Positions 8,771 to 17,384 of a DNA stretch of 64,000 bases are shown piece after piece; position 1 is the first letter of the stretch; every line of letters begins with the position of its first letter. This DNA is from Desulfobacteraceae bacterium (GTDB lineage Bacteria > Desulfobacterota > Desulfobacteria > Desulfobacterales > Desulfosalsimonadaceae): NCBI GenBank assembly GCA_011390465.1, contig JAABSH010000001.1, forward strand, positions 124,001 to 188,000, in the 5' to 3' direction. The notes beneath the pieces are model-generated. The model saw nothing but the letters and a program-made list of their open reading frames with translations. It had not been told where the DNA came from and searched no databases. The translations under genes were made by a program, and so were the position numbers.

Positions 8771-9121
8771 TTAGCGGCGTTTAATGCCCTCCCTGTGCAG
8801 CAACTCCTGATACCAGCAGGAAAAATCGAACATCCCCTGAAACCTTTCATTTTCATTGATAATCCCCAGGCAAAGATCAAATGCACCCCTGGCATAATCA
8901 CTACTGTATCCTTCCGATGCCAGAGTTTGAAGAAATTCCCGGATCAGCATATGGGAAGTTCTCTTGGTCTTGTCTTTGCGAATATCAATCGGGTCCTTGG
9001 GCTCCTGAAAGGGATCCCACTTGTCATACCCCCGCTTCAAAATATGTTTCTGCCGCCGGGGCGCCGTGGCATCAAAGATTGCCTTTTTTCGCAGGGCTTC
9101 GTCTTCCGTGCGATCCGTCAT
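8771..9121 (-). CDS. Hypothetical protein, 116 aa
   Basis: A small, highly charged soluble protein of unknown function. It has no signal peptide or membrane segment and contains a run of basic and acidic residues in its first half (RRQKHILKRGYDKWDPFQEP). The C-terminal half looks helical (REFLQTLASEGYSSDYARGA). Its ATG overlaps the stop of the upstream YkgJ-like gene by one base (TAATG at 9123-9119), so translation is probably coupled. A role connected with that cysteine-cluster protein is possible but unproven. Confidence 0.7.
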   Translation of the reverse strand: MTDRTEDEALRKKAIFDATAPRRQKHILKRGYDKWDPFQEPKDPIDIRKDKTKRTSHMLIREFLQTLASEGYSSDYARGAFDLCLGIINENERFQGMFDFSCWYQELLHREGIKRR

Positions 9122-9825
9122 TATTTCCCTCCTGCAGTTGTTTCCGTTTCGGTTTCCGCGTCTTTTTCATCCCCAATCCCCAGGTAAGCATCATTGTAAT
9201 CCGTAATCAGGGCCATGGAAAGGGGGACGATCACTTCCGCCATACGGATATGCCGTGACTGGATATCCGCTACCATCTCAGAAGACAATGCCATCAATTG
9301 ATCATTCACCGCATCCATGTTCAACGTGGGATAGCTTTCTCCCGCCTTAAACCCGGACAATCCGCATGTCCGTCCTTTGCCGCCGATGGCCAGAGGGATG
9401 CCATAGGTGCGGCAGGCAATCGGACGGGCCTCATACATATCGCACATATCGGCTTCGTTAAGCAAGGGACACCGAATCCGCTGTTTCGCCACGTCCGCTA
9501 CCACCGACTCTTCTTTCTCACCATTCTGAGTTGCCCGATATGCATCCCTTTTTATTTTGTAAATCTTCCGGTCCGCTTTGTTTGCTTTTTCCAGCAACGC
9601 ATTTTTCTCCCTGCCAGTAAATTTTTCGTTAAAATGCGTATTCACATACAGCGCTTCAATCAAGGTCAAGTCAAAAAGGGCATGACAACAATCCGAACAG
9701 CCCTTGTGGCACGTCACTTCATCTGGAAATTTTTCCCTGACCTGGGCAAAGGCGGCCTCCACCTTTGCCACCAAATTTTCATATTTTTTAAAATAAGGGG
9801 TAAAATCAATTTTCATTTTATCCAA
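9121..9825 (-). CDS. YkgJ family cysteine-cluster protein
   Basis: A 234-residue member of the YkgJ/UPF0153 group, proposed to bind zinc or an iron-sulfur cluster through conserved cysteines. The first cluster CHKGCSDCCHALFDL lies near residues 39-53. The second, CPLLNEADMCDMYEARPIAC, lies near residues 120-140 and is followed by RTYGIPL. Both blocks are characteristic. The central region is lysine-rich and predicted helical. Biochemical function is not established. It is translationally coupled to the 116-aa gene downstream. The parS palindrome lies in the gap between this gene and mnmE. Confidence 0.85.
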   Translation of the reverse strand: MDKMKIDFTPYFKKYENLVAKVEAAFAQVREKFPDEVTCHKGCSDCCHALFDLTLIEALYVNTHFNEKFTGREKNALLEKANKADRKIYKIKRDAYRATQNGEKEESVVADVAKQRIRCPLLNEADMCDMYEARPIACRTYGIPLAIGGKGRTCGLSGFKAGESYPTLNMDAVNDQLMALSSEMVADIQSRHIRMAEVIVPLSMALITDYNDAYLGIGDEKDAETETETTAGGK

Positions 9826-9883
9826 CTCCTTTTATATAATACGCTGCTCGCGTATCGGTTATACCGCCGATCAGCCACTGCAA

Positions 9884-9917
9884 CCGATAAAATGTTTCAC
9901 GTGAAACATTTTATCGG
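9884..9917. other. parS: parS chromosome-partition site (ParB/Spo0J binding)
   Basis: Positions 9893-9908 read TGTTTCACGTGAAACA, an exact match to the classic bacterial parS consensus TGTTNCACGTGAAACA. The dyad extends to a perfect 34-bp palindrome, 9884-9917, centred between 9900 and 9901. It lies in the 99-bp gap between mnmE and the YkgJ-like gene. ParB would load here to organise the origin region. The nearby rpmH-rnpA-yidC-jag-mnmE cluster is origin-proximal in many bacteria, which agrees. The hairpin has no proper U-tract, so termination is a less likely role. Confidence 0.93.
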
Positions 9918-9924
9918 GCACCTA

Positions 9925-11352
9925 TTATTTTCCAATACAAAACCGGCTGAAGATTGCGTCCAGGATTTCCGGGGTTACTGCATCACCGGTAATCTCTGAT
10001 AATGCGCCAAACGCACTTTGCAGATCAATCGAAACAAGATCAGGGGGCAACTGCTGGTCCAATGCAGAGGCTGAAGTTTCAAGGGCCGCCAGCGCCGTTT
10101 CAAGACAAAGCCGATGTCGAAGATTTGGAACAAGACAATCCGCCCGGCCCATATCCCTGTGGTAAATCAGATCAGATATCATCTGCTTCAGCGTACCCAT
10201 TTCCTGACCATATTTTGCTGAAACACGAACCGAAGCCACTTTATCGCTGGCCTGCCACAGGTCGGGCAGCTGGAACTGCTGCTGATCCGCCGGCAAATCC
10301 ATTTTATTGATGACAACAATAGTGGTTTTTCCAGTACGAGACAGTTTATCAAACAGGTTGTTGGCGGAGGGGTCGGCGGCAGTGGTCGCATCCACCACAT
10401 ACAATAAAATATCCGCACGGGAAATATGTTCCCAGGCCCTTTCAATCCCTTGCTGCTCAACCAGGTCCGGGGTCTGGTGGATGCCGGCGGTGTCGGTCAG
10501 CACCACGGACTGGCCATTGACAATAAAGGCGTCTTCAATAAAATCCCGGGTGGTGCCGGGAATATCATCAATAATAGCGCGTTCCTTTTCCAGCAGCCGG
10601 TTCATCAGGCTGGATTTCCCCACATTGGGAGCGCCAATAATAACAATTTTAATCCCATCCCTGAAAAATTGGTTCTGGTCAGCGGTCTGTATCAATTGCC
10701 GGACCGGGGCAATCAGTTCCCTGATCAGCTGATCCCGCAACTCCGGAAGATGAATCTCTTCGTCCACATCTTCCGGAAAATCAATGGCCGCTTCCATTTG
10801 GGTCAGGATATCCAGCAGACCGGAGCGGAGTTTCCGAACAGCGGTTTTCAAGCTTCCTGAAAGCTGGGCCGCGGCCACATCCACGGCTTTTTCCGAACGG
10901 GCCTGAATCATATCCGCAATGGCTTCCGCCTGGGTCAAATCAATGCGGCCATTTAAAAATGCCCGGCGGGTAAATTCACCCGGCGCCGCCAATGTGGCGC
11001 CCTGGCGAATCAGGAGGCTGAGAATTTTCCGCAGCACCGCCGGACCGGCATGACATTGAATTTCAACAACATCTTCACCCGTATAGGACCGGGGCCCGGG
11101 CATGGCCACAAACATGACTTCATCTATAACAAGACTAGATTCCGGATCGATGACCCTCCCATAGCAAAGATGCCGTGATTGCGCCCTAAATGGCAAAAAA
11201 TGACAAGATGCGGCTGCATCAAAAACGGGTTTACCCGGATAAAAAACAGACTGGCCGATCTTGAGAGACAGGGGACCCGACAACCGGATAATACCAATCC
11301 CTCCCTGGCCGGGAGGCGTTGCAATGGCGGCAATGGTAGACGGGTTCATCAC
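9925..11352 (-). CDS. mnmE: tRNA modification GTPase MnmE
   Basis: With MnmG, this GTPase installs the cmnm5 modification on wobble uridine 34 of several tRNAs. The N-terminal tetrahydrofolate-binding domain starts TIAAIATPPGQGGIGIIRLS. The embedded Ras-like G domain begins near residue 225, with GAPNVGKSS (G1), DIPGTT (G2), DTAGI (G3) and NKMD (G4). The protein ends in CIGK, the conserved C-terminal CxGK motif needed for modification. Length 475 aa is normal. It is the last gene of the rpmH-rnpA-yidD-yidC-jag-mnmE series on the minus strand, 71 bp after jag. Confidence 0.97.
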   Translation of the reverse strand: MMNPSTIAAIATPPGQGGIGIIRLSGPLSLKIGQSVFYPGKPVFDAAASCHFLPFRAQSRHLCYGRVIDPESSLVIDEVMFVAMPGPRSYTGEDVVEIQCHAGPAVLRKILSLLIRQGATLAAPGEFTRRAFLNGRIDLTQAEAIADMIQARSEKAVDVAAAQLSGSLKTAVRKLRSGLLDILTQMEAAIDFPEDVDEEIHLPELRDQLIRELIAPVRQLIQTADQNQFFRDGIKIVIIGAPNVGKSSLMNRLLEKERAIIDDIPGTTRDFIEDAFIVNGQSVVLTDTAGIHQTPDLVEQQGIERAWEHISRADILLYVVDATTAADPSANNLFDKLSRTGKTTIVVINKMDLPADQQQFQLPDLWQASDKVASVRVSAKYGQEMGTLKQMISDLIYHRDMGRADCLVPNLRHRLCLETALAALETSASALDQQLPPDLVSIDLQSAFGALSEITGDAVTPEILDAIFSRFCIGK

Positions 11353-11423
11353 TTAACCCCTATGATACAGGTAACCGACCGGAAATACATATAAAGACCA
11401 TTTATGTCCGGTTTATTCCCATT

Positions 11424-12656
11424 TTATTTCTGGGGCCGGGTTTTTTCAGATTTTTTCACGGATTTCTTTTTGGGAAAAATAATCAGCTTTCGGTAATAGC
11501 CCTCGCCAACACTCTGAGTCCGCACTGCCCGATTTTGTTTCAGGGCCACATGAACAATCCGCCGGTCATGGGCATTCATTCGGGTCATTGTTGATGGTTT
11601 TCCGGTTTTAAGTGCCTTGCTGGCCAGCCGGTCGGCCAAATCTGTTAATTCAATTTTACGGGATTCCACATATCCCTCAACATCAAAAATAACCCGGCTG
11701 CCTTTTCCGCATTTTTTGCCAACCATCTTATCGGTCAGATACTGAATTGCTTCAAGGGTTTGTCCGCGCTTACCGATTAAAATCCCCGGCTCCGGCATCT
11801 TGATATTCATCCACACCGGGTTTTCTTCTTTTTTTACAGACAGTTCCGCTTCAATGTCCATTGTTTTGAAAATTTTATGGGCCAGTTCCTGGCCAATGGC
11901 GATGGCCGCTTCATTTGCCTCGGCCGGATCCATTTGGGGCACCTGATCTAAGAAAGCGTTGGACGGTTGATCATTTGAAGTTTCTGCCTGTGGCTGAGAA
12001 TCAGCTTTGGCAGAAACGGCATCCGGACCGTTGTTGGCAATATCCAGGATCTCTGGCAGTTCTCCGTTTTGAGAATGGCCTGAAAGGGTTTCTTGTTTTT
12101 GTGCCGGTTTTGCGGATTGCAGGGGGGCTCTTGGCTGCTTTTTTTTCGGCGCCGCCTTGATGGGTTTATTTTCCGGGGTCTTGTCTTTTGCCGGTTGTTT
12201 AGAAGACGGTTTTTGAGAAGCGCCAGCGGCGTTGCCTGATTTTGTTTCCGGCTTTTTTCCGGAACCGGAACGTTGCACCGCAGCCTGTTTCACCGGCAAA
12301 GTTTTCTTTGGCAACTTTTTTTCTGGGGATTCAGCAGCCGGAACTTCACCAAAGGCCTCATCCACCAGGGCATTAATGGAAAACAGATCCTCCTGAGGCC
12401 CGCTGTCAGCAGCACCAGTAACAGCACCGGACCCGTCGCCACTGGAATTTTTTTGGGATGGCGATTGCATATTTTGTGTTTCAGGTACAACCACCCGGAT
12501 CAGGGCCTTTTTGGCGCCGACAAGGCCAAAAATACCGCTGGATCCATGGGAAATAATGTCATACTTTAGCTTATCACGGGAAATCTTAAGATCGGTGCAT
12601 GCTTTTTGAATGGCTTTCTCTACATTTTTTTCCTCAAAGTCCAAAAAAGACTTCAT
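11424..12656 (-). CDS. jag: Jag/KhpB-type RNA-binding protein with long linker
   Basis: RNA-binding protein of the Jag (SpoIIIJ-associated, KhpB) family. The Jag_N domain covers residues 1-60 (KAIQKACTDLKISRDKLKYD, then HGSSGIFGLVGAKKA). A KH-II domain lies around 270-340, with ILIGKRGQTLEAIQYL. An R3H domain is near the C-terminus (MNAHDRRIVHVALK). Between the N-terminus and KH is about 190 residues of low-complexity K/P/S/A-rich sequence, making the protein 410 aa against about 200-250 in many species. It is 14 bp downstream of yidC, the usual pairing. Confidence 0.92.
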   Translation of the reverse strand: MKSFLDFEEKNVEKAIQKACTDLKISRDKLKYDIISHGSSGIFGLVGAKKALIRVVVPETQNMQSPSQKNSSGDGSGAVTGAADSGPQEDLFSINALVDEAFGEVPAAESPEKKLPKKTLPVKQAAVQRSGSGKKPETKSGNAAGASQKPSSKQPAKDKTPENKPIKAAPKKKQPRAPLQSAKPAQKQETLSGHSQNGELPEILDIANNGPDAVSAKADSQPQAETSNDQPSNAFLDQVPQMDPAEANEAAIAIGQELAHKIFKTMDIEAELSVKKEENPVWMNIKMPEPGILIGKRGQTLEAIQYLTDKMVGKKCGKGSRVIFDVEGYVESRKIELTDLADRLASKALKTGKPSTMTRMNAHDRRIVHVALKQNRAVRTQSVGEGYYRKLIIFPKKKSVKKSEKTRPQK

Positions 12657-12670
12657 GCATATCCTCCATA

Positions 12671-14374
12671 CTAAAGCGTTTTCTGGGTAATATAATACTG
12701 CTGTGAGATCGAAAGGACGTTGTTCACCAGCCAGTACAGGACGAGCCCCGCCGGAAAATTAATAAAAATAAAGGTAAAAATCAAAGGCATCAGCATCATA
12801 AACCGGGCCTGAGCCGGATCACCGGGGGGCGGCGACAGCTTCTGCTGTAAAAACATGGTGGCCCCCATAATAATGGTCAGCACGGGGATGCCATAGGGCG
12901 GGGCCATCAGGGGAATGGTAACATCAAAGGAAAACAGCCGGTCCGGCGCGGACAAATCATTAATCCATCCAAAGAACGGTGCGTGCCGCAGCTCAATGGA
13001 CCCGTACAACATGCGGTAGAAAGCGAAAAAAACGGGAATCTGAACGACCATCGGAAGGCACCCGCTCATGGGGTTAACTTTGTAGGTGCGATAAAGCCCC
13101 ATGATTTCTTCGTTCATTTTCTTTTTATCATTTTTGTGTTTCTGCCGAATTTCCGCCATCAATGGCTGCAGCCGCTTCATTTCGGCCATGGATTTGTAAC
13201 TCTTGGACCCCAGGGGCCAAAAAATCAGTTTAAACAAAATCGTCAGCAGAATAATGGCAATGCCGTAATTGGGCACCATGTGATCATGAATGCCGTTCAT
13301 CAGCCACAGACAGGGCTTTGCAATAAAATCAAAAAACCCGAAATTCACTGCTTTGTCCAGATGGTGGCCCACTGCCTTGAGGGCATCAATTTTCCGGGGA
13401 CCAATATACAGAGAGTGAAAAAACCGGGTGCTGGCGCCGGGAGACAATGCGGCTGGCGAATTCACATACGTCACCTGAATCAGGTTTTCCGGTTCCAGCG
13501 CGGCAAGCCGAACACTGCCGCTGTTTTCCGGGGTATTTTCCGGGGCATCCGCGGCATCACCCAGACCATCACCCGGAAGAACGGCGCTCATAAAATACTG
13601 GTCTGTCAAGCCGGCCCATTGTACCTGACCGGTCAAGGTATTTTTTTCGTCAATATCCTTCACCGCCACTTCTTCCAGCTTTCCGTTGACAAAGGCAAAG
13701 GGGCCCTCAAAGGAAAACTGGCGTTTGTCGTGGGGAGCGGCATCTATCATGGAAACTTGAAGCGTGTCTTTGACCAGGGTATCAGCGGTATTTGTCAGGG
13801 TCACATCCATTTTAATTTCATAGGAATCCGGCAAAAAAGTAAATTTCTTTTCCACCAGAATCCCCTCCGGCGAGTGCCAGAAAAAAGACACAGAAGCGGG
13901 CTCAGTGTTCAGCTGAAGCGTGTTTTCCCGATGCGTCGTGGTAAAAACCGCCCGAGTGAACCGGGTGACGGGGGTGGCGGAAAGATGCGCAAAACCGGTC
14001 CCCAGAGGATTGTCCGCAGATATCAGCTCTTTGTCCGGGGCGGACTTTTCGACACTTTCCCGATACTGGTGAAGGGTAAATCGGGTGATGCCGGCCCCTT
14101 TTTCAGAAATTACCGTACTGTACAGCGGCGTATGAATTGTCAGAGAACCGAAAAAATGGCCTGGGGTGGTAATGCGTTCTTCTGCCGCGGCCTCCGGGTC
14201 CAATGGTGTTTCTTTTTTTTCCACCTCGGCCAGTGGCTCAGGAACGGATGATTCCGTGACCGCGCCTGGTGCAACCGGCGGCACTGGGGATTGTTTTTCC
14301 GCAAACATAAATTCCCAGACGATAAACACCAGAAAGGAAAGTACAATAGCCAGAAACAAGCGGCCCTGTTCCAT
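12671..14374 (-). CDS. yidC: Membrane protein insertase YidC
   Basis: Inner-membrane insertase and chaperone acting alone or with SecYEG. The Gram-negative architecture is complete at 567 aa. It has an N-terminal anchor (LFLAIVLSFLVFIVWEFMFA), a large periplasmic domain (about 40-350), then the conserved core with YNYGIAIILLTILFKLIFWPLG-like segments. The cytoplasmic loop QPLMAEIRQKHKNDKKKMNEEI precedes MSGCLPMVVQIPVFFAFYRML and a final NVLSISQQYYITQK. The order rpmH-rnpA-yidD-yidC is conserved. The 151 bp before yidC holds nothing recognisable. Confidence 0.97.
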   Translation of the reverse strand: MEQGRLFLAIVLSFLVFIVWEFMFAEKQSPVPPVAPGAVTESSVPEPLAEVEKKETPLDPEAAAEERITTPGHFFGSLTIHTPLYSTVISEKGAGITRFTLHQYRESVEKSAPDKELISADNPLGTGFAHLSATPVTRFTRAVFTTTHRENTLQLNTEPASVSFFWHSPEGILVEKKFTFLPDSYEIKMDVTLTNTADTLVKDTLQVSMIDAAPHDKRQFSFEGPFAFVNGKLEEVAVKDIDEKNTLTGQVQWAGLTDQYFMSAVLPGDGLGDAADAPENTPENSGSVRLAALEPENLIQVTYVNSPAALSPGASTRFFHSLYIGPRKIDALKAVGHHLDKAVNFGFFDFIAKPCLWLMNGIHDHMVPNYGIAIILLTILFKLIFWPLGSKSYKSMAEMKRLQPLMAEIRQKHKNDKKKMNEEIMGLYRTYKVNPMSGCLPMVVQIPVFFAFYRMLYGSIELRHAPFFGWINDLSAPDRLFSFDVTIPLMAPPYGIPVLTIIMGATMFLQQKLSPPPGDPAQARFMMLMPLIFTFIFINFPAGLVLYWLVNNVLSISQQYYITQKTL

Positions 14375-14525
14375 ATTAAACTCCTGAATTCTTATTCATA
14401 CCATTACTGGGTTAATCAAAGGCTAAAAACAACGCAACAGACAAGATCTTCGGAATGCTCAGCAGGATTGGCACGTGGAAAGGCAACGGTTTATGGGTCA
14501 GGCGTATTAAATACAAAACAGATGC

Positions 14526-14759
14526 TTAAGGCACCGGATCCACCCCGCCGGGATGAAACGGGTGACATCTTAATATCCGCTTTACCGCAAGCCACCCGCC
14601 CGTGAAGACACCATAACGGGAAACGGCTTCAATGGCATACGCGGAACAGGACGGATAAAAGCGACAGGCCGGTCCGATGGCCGGCGACAACACCACTTGA
14701 TAGACCTTTATTAAAAATATCACGATGTACTTAATGCCGCGACTCCCACACTGATTCAA
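14526..14759 (-). CDS. yidD: Membrane protein insertion efficiency factor YidD
   Basis: Small amphipathic protein aiding YidC-dependent membrane insertion. The 77-residue reading holds the family signature: [30 protein letters not shown] followed by [23 protein letters not shown]. Three cysteines and the HPGGxDPVP end are typical. It overlaps the 3' end of rnpA by 29 bp in a different frame, a common arrangement implying coupled translation. Confidence 0.94.
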   Translation of the reverse strand: MNQCGSRGIKYIVIFLIKVYQVVLSPAIGPACRFYPSCSAYAIEAVSRYGVFTGGWLAVKRILRCHPFHPGGVDPVP

Positions 14760-15132
14760 ATATTTTGTTCAGAGATACAAACACCTCACCGGAAGTTAAT
14801 TCAGCAGCGGATTTTTTGGCAATAATATTAATATCCAGGGACGCCGTGACGGCCCTTTTGTTCAGACGAAACCATTCCCGGATAATCCGCTTCAGGCGGT
14901 TGCGCGTGACTGCATTTCCGACGCGGCGGGACGCAGTGATGCCCAGACGCGGCCAGGGATACACCCCCGGCATAAAAATCACGATAAAATAATGATTCTG
15001 CAATTTTTTCCCGGATCGTGAAAGCGTTAAAAATTCCGTGCGGTCCCGAATTTTTTCCTTTTTTTGTAATCTAAAAACCCCGGCCCGGGTCCGGGTGGCA
15101 GAAAAATTTTCAGGACGTAATCGGGGACGCAT
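14731..15132 (-). CDS. rnpA: Ribonuclease P protein component
   Basis: Protein subunit of RNase P, which cuts the 5' leader from tRNA precursors together with the M1 RNA. The conserved core begins at about residue 18 ([18 protein letters not shown]). The RNR motif appears as [18 protein letters not shown] near residues 80-97. Length is 133 aa. The extra 17 or so N-terminal residues may reflect an uncertain start, but a stop codon lies directly before 15132 and no later start codon precedes the core. It lies downstream of rpmH with an unusually long 189-bp gap. Confidence 0.93.
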   Translation of the reverse strand: MRPRLRPENFSATRTRAGVFRLQKKEKIRDRTEFLTLSRSGKKLQNHYFIVIFMPGVYPWPRLGITASRRVGNAVTRNRLKRIIREWFRLNKRAVTASLDINIIAKKSAAELTSGEVFVSLNKIFESVWESRH

Positions 15133-15321
15133 TTAACGCTTCACTTTCAACGCAGAAAACAAGGAACCCCCCTGCCGACAGGGATTTTGCCACCCCACAA
15201 CGACCCGGCTTTCCAAAAAAATCCGTTTTGTGGCCAACATCATGCTGATCTGCTGAATATAGAGCGGCTGGGGCCATCTCCGGCGAATATAGGCGATGAA
15301 ATCAACGCAAAAAAATGAAAT

Positions 15322-15456
15322 TTATACCGCCAACCGCTTTCTTCCTTTAGCCCTTCTTCTGTTAATAAGCCGTCTACCCTGCTTAGTAGACATTCTTTTC
15401 AAAAATCCGTGGGTTCTTGCCCGCTTTACTCTGCTCGGCTGATATGTGCGTTTCAT
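15322..15456 (-). CDS. rpmH: 50S ribosomal protein L34
   Basis: A 44-residue, strongly basic ribosomal protein. The translation starts [20 protein letters not shown] and ends GRKRLAV, a near-perfect L34. It is the first gene of the rpmH-rnpA-yidD-yidC-jag-mnmE series. AAGGATAGAGGTAA lies upstream on the minus strand as ribosome site. No DnaA-box cluster or dnaA gene lies directly upstream; rng is found there instead. Confidence 0.97.
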   Translation of the reverse strand: MKRTYQPSRVKRARTHGFLKRMSTKQGRRLINRRRAKGRKRLAV

Positions 15457-15774
15457 TTACCTCTATCCTTATTTATGACCAATTTATTATTCGTTAAAGG
15501 TGCATCACACAGGCAAGCGCGTAATCTGAGGCCCGAACATGCTTTCCGGTGCCGTCCGGCGCTCCGCCAATGAATTATTCTACAAAATATCAATAAGTTA
15601 TAGTTGACTTTTCAAAAAATTCCATTTTATCTGGAAATCAATGGAAAACCAATCGAAAAATATAATCACAGTTGATCCTGTTTTGTCAAGTTCAAAAAAA
15701 CAGATCCGGCTGGGAGACTGCTTTTGGCCTTTGGCCCCGGCAGCAGCATATTAAATTTGACGGCTTTACAAAAA
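15457..15774 (-). promoter_or_regulatory. rpmH leader region with a candidate promoter
   Basis: This 318-bp gap between rng and rpmH holds a candidate sigma-70 promoter on the minus strand. TTGACA lies at 15689-15684 and TATATT at 15664-15659, with a 19-bp spacer, leaving a leader of about 200 nt. The region is AT-rich and otherwise shows no gene, no DnaA boxes matching TTATNCACA and no obvious terminator after rng. Confidence 0.5.
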
Positions 15775-17328
15775 TTATGCTTCATACACTTCAATAATAT
15801 TAAATTCTTCAATATGAAACCCGTCCACCGGATAAATCACAACCTGGCGCTGAAGATGTTTTTCAAGGGAAATGATGATTTCATTGGCAGTGCCAAGCAA
15901 CAAATCCGCAACATCCGGATGCACCCGCAGGCTGATTTTTTCTCCCTGCACATCGTGGGAAAGCCGCAGCATTTCCCGGTAAATATTATTGCAGATGGTT
16001 TGCTTAGACAGCAGGGTACCCTCGCCGGCACAGTAAAAACAGGGTTCACACAGCATCCGGTTCAGGGATTTGACGACCCGTTTCCGGGTCATCTGCACCA
16101 GCCCCATATCTGAAATGGGCAGCACGTTTGTTTTGGCCTTGTCTTTTTTCAGCTCTTCAACCAGCAGATTATATACTTTTTCCCGGTTGGATTTTCGTTC
16201 CATATCAATGAAATCGACAATGATAATCCCTCCCAGATTTCTGAGCCGAACCTGATAAGCGATCTCCCGGACCGCCTCAAGGTTTGTTTTTAAAACCGTT
16301 TCCTCAAAATTGTGCTTGCCCACATACCGGCCGGTATTGACATCAATGGCAATCAGCGCCTCGGTAATTTCAATAATAATATAGCCGCCGCATTTGAGCC
16401 ATACTTTCTTTTTCAGGGCCCGGCCAATATCCACTTCCAGATTGTACGCGTCAAAAATCGGCTCCGGGCCCTGATACCGTGTTACGCAATCACGGAGCCG
16501 GGGCATGAACTTTTCAATAAAAGTCAGCACGGATTTATGCACGGCAGGAGAATCAATGGTCACTTTATCGGCGTCATGGGTTAAAAGATCCCGGACGCTC
16601 CGCAAGGTTACGGTCAACTCCTGATGCAACAGGGCCGGGGGCGCGGCCGAAAGGAAATTTTCCTGAATATCTTCCCATAAATTACATAAAAACTGCATTT
16701 CTTTCAGGATTTTATCTTCACTCAGCCCCTCGCCGGCCGTTCGGACAATATAACCAACCTTTTGGGTCCGCAAAGACAGCACCAGATCCTTTAATCGCAG
16801 CCGTTCCGCTTCATCCGTGATGCGCCGGGAAATACCGATATGGTCCACCGTTGGCATGAGCACCAGAAAACGGCCGGGAATGGAAACATACGACGTCAGC
16901 CGGGCCCCTTTGCTGCCGATGGGGGAACGCGCCACCTGGACCAGTACCTGCTGACCTTCCGTGAGCAGGTCATCAATGGAAGATTTGCTTCTGGGCAAAG
17001 ACACCGCTTTTCCCACGGGAGGTTCTTCAGAACTCAGATCTGATGCCTCTTCTTCTTCCTGATTGGACAGGTAAACATGCTCCAGATAGCCATTGTTGCG
17101 CTCATCAATCACATCATCCACATAAATAAACGCGGCCTGGTTCAATCCGATATCCACAAACGCGGCCTGCATTCCCGGCAGCACCCGCTGCACCCGGCCT
17201 TTATAAATATTTCCGGAAATAGTGGATTCATCGCTCCGGTCCACATACAGCTCTACAATGGTATTATCTTCCAGCAGGGCCACCCGGATTTCCGGTCCAA
17301 CTGCATTAATCACTAATTCTCTGTACAT
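15775..17328 (-). CDS. rng: Ribonuclease E/G family endoribonuclease
   Basis: Single-strand-specific endoribonuclease for rRNA maturation and mRNA decay. An S1-like domain lies at about residues 35-130, with ISGNIYKGRVQRVLPGMQAA then FVDIGLNQAAFIYVDD. The catalytic DNase-I-like core has IAIDVNTGRYVGK (about 325) and GGIIIVDFIDME (about 365), supplying the metal-binding aspartates. A zinc-link CEPCFYCAGEG (CPxC-like) follows at about 430. At 517 aa without the long RNase E tail it is RNase G-sized. A radical SAM-DUF2344 gene precedes it on the same strand, a common delta-proteobacterial pairing. Confidence 0.95.
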   Translation of the reverse strand: MYRELVINAVGPEIRVALLEDNTIVELYVDRSDESTISGNIYKGRVQRVLPGMQAAFVDIGLNQAAFIYVDDVIDERNNGYLEHVYLSNQEEEEASDLSSEEPPVGKAVSLPRSKSSIDDLLTEGQQVLVQVARSPIGSKGARLTSYVSIPGRFLVLMPTVDHIGISRRITDEAERLRLKDLVLSLRTQKVGYIVRTAGEGLSEDKILKEMQFLCNLWEDIQENFLSAAPPALLHQELTVTLRSVRDLLTHDADKVTIDSPAVHKSVLTFIEKFMPRLRDCVTRYQGPEPIFDAYNLEVDIGRALKKKVWLKCGGYIIIEITEALIAIDVNTGRYVGKHNFEETVLKTNLEAVREIAYQVRLRNLGGIIIVDFIDMERKSNREKVYNLLVEELKKDKAKTNVLPISDMGLVQMTRKRVVKSLNRMLCEPCFYCAGEGTLLSKQTICNNIYREMLRLSHDVQGEKISLRVHPDVADLLLGTANEIIISLEKHLQRQVVIYPVDGFHIEEFNIIEVYEA

Positions 17329-17384
17329 AAAGGCCCACCTTTTATTTTTTGTCCGTGCGGCTGAGGATAACGGGGTCGGCGGTG

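Noticed and set aside
12983-14251. 422-codon open frame on the plus strand, antisense to yidC
   Set aside because: It is the mirror of a GC-rich conserved gene, has no ribosome site and reads as low-complexity G/H/Q/F-rich protein without family likeness.
15457-15774. Possible oriC upstream of rpmH
   Set aside because: No dnaA or dnaN gene, no TTATNCACA-type box cluster and no AT-rich tandem repeats are present; the gap is explained by the rpmH promoter.
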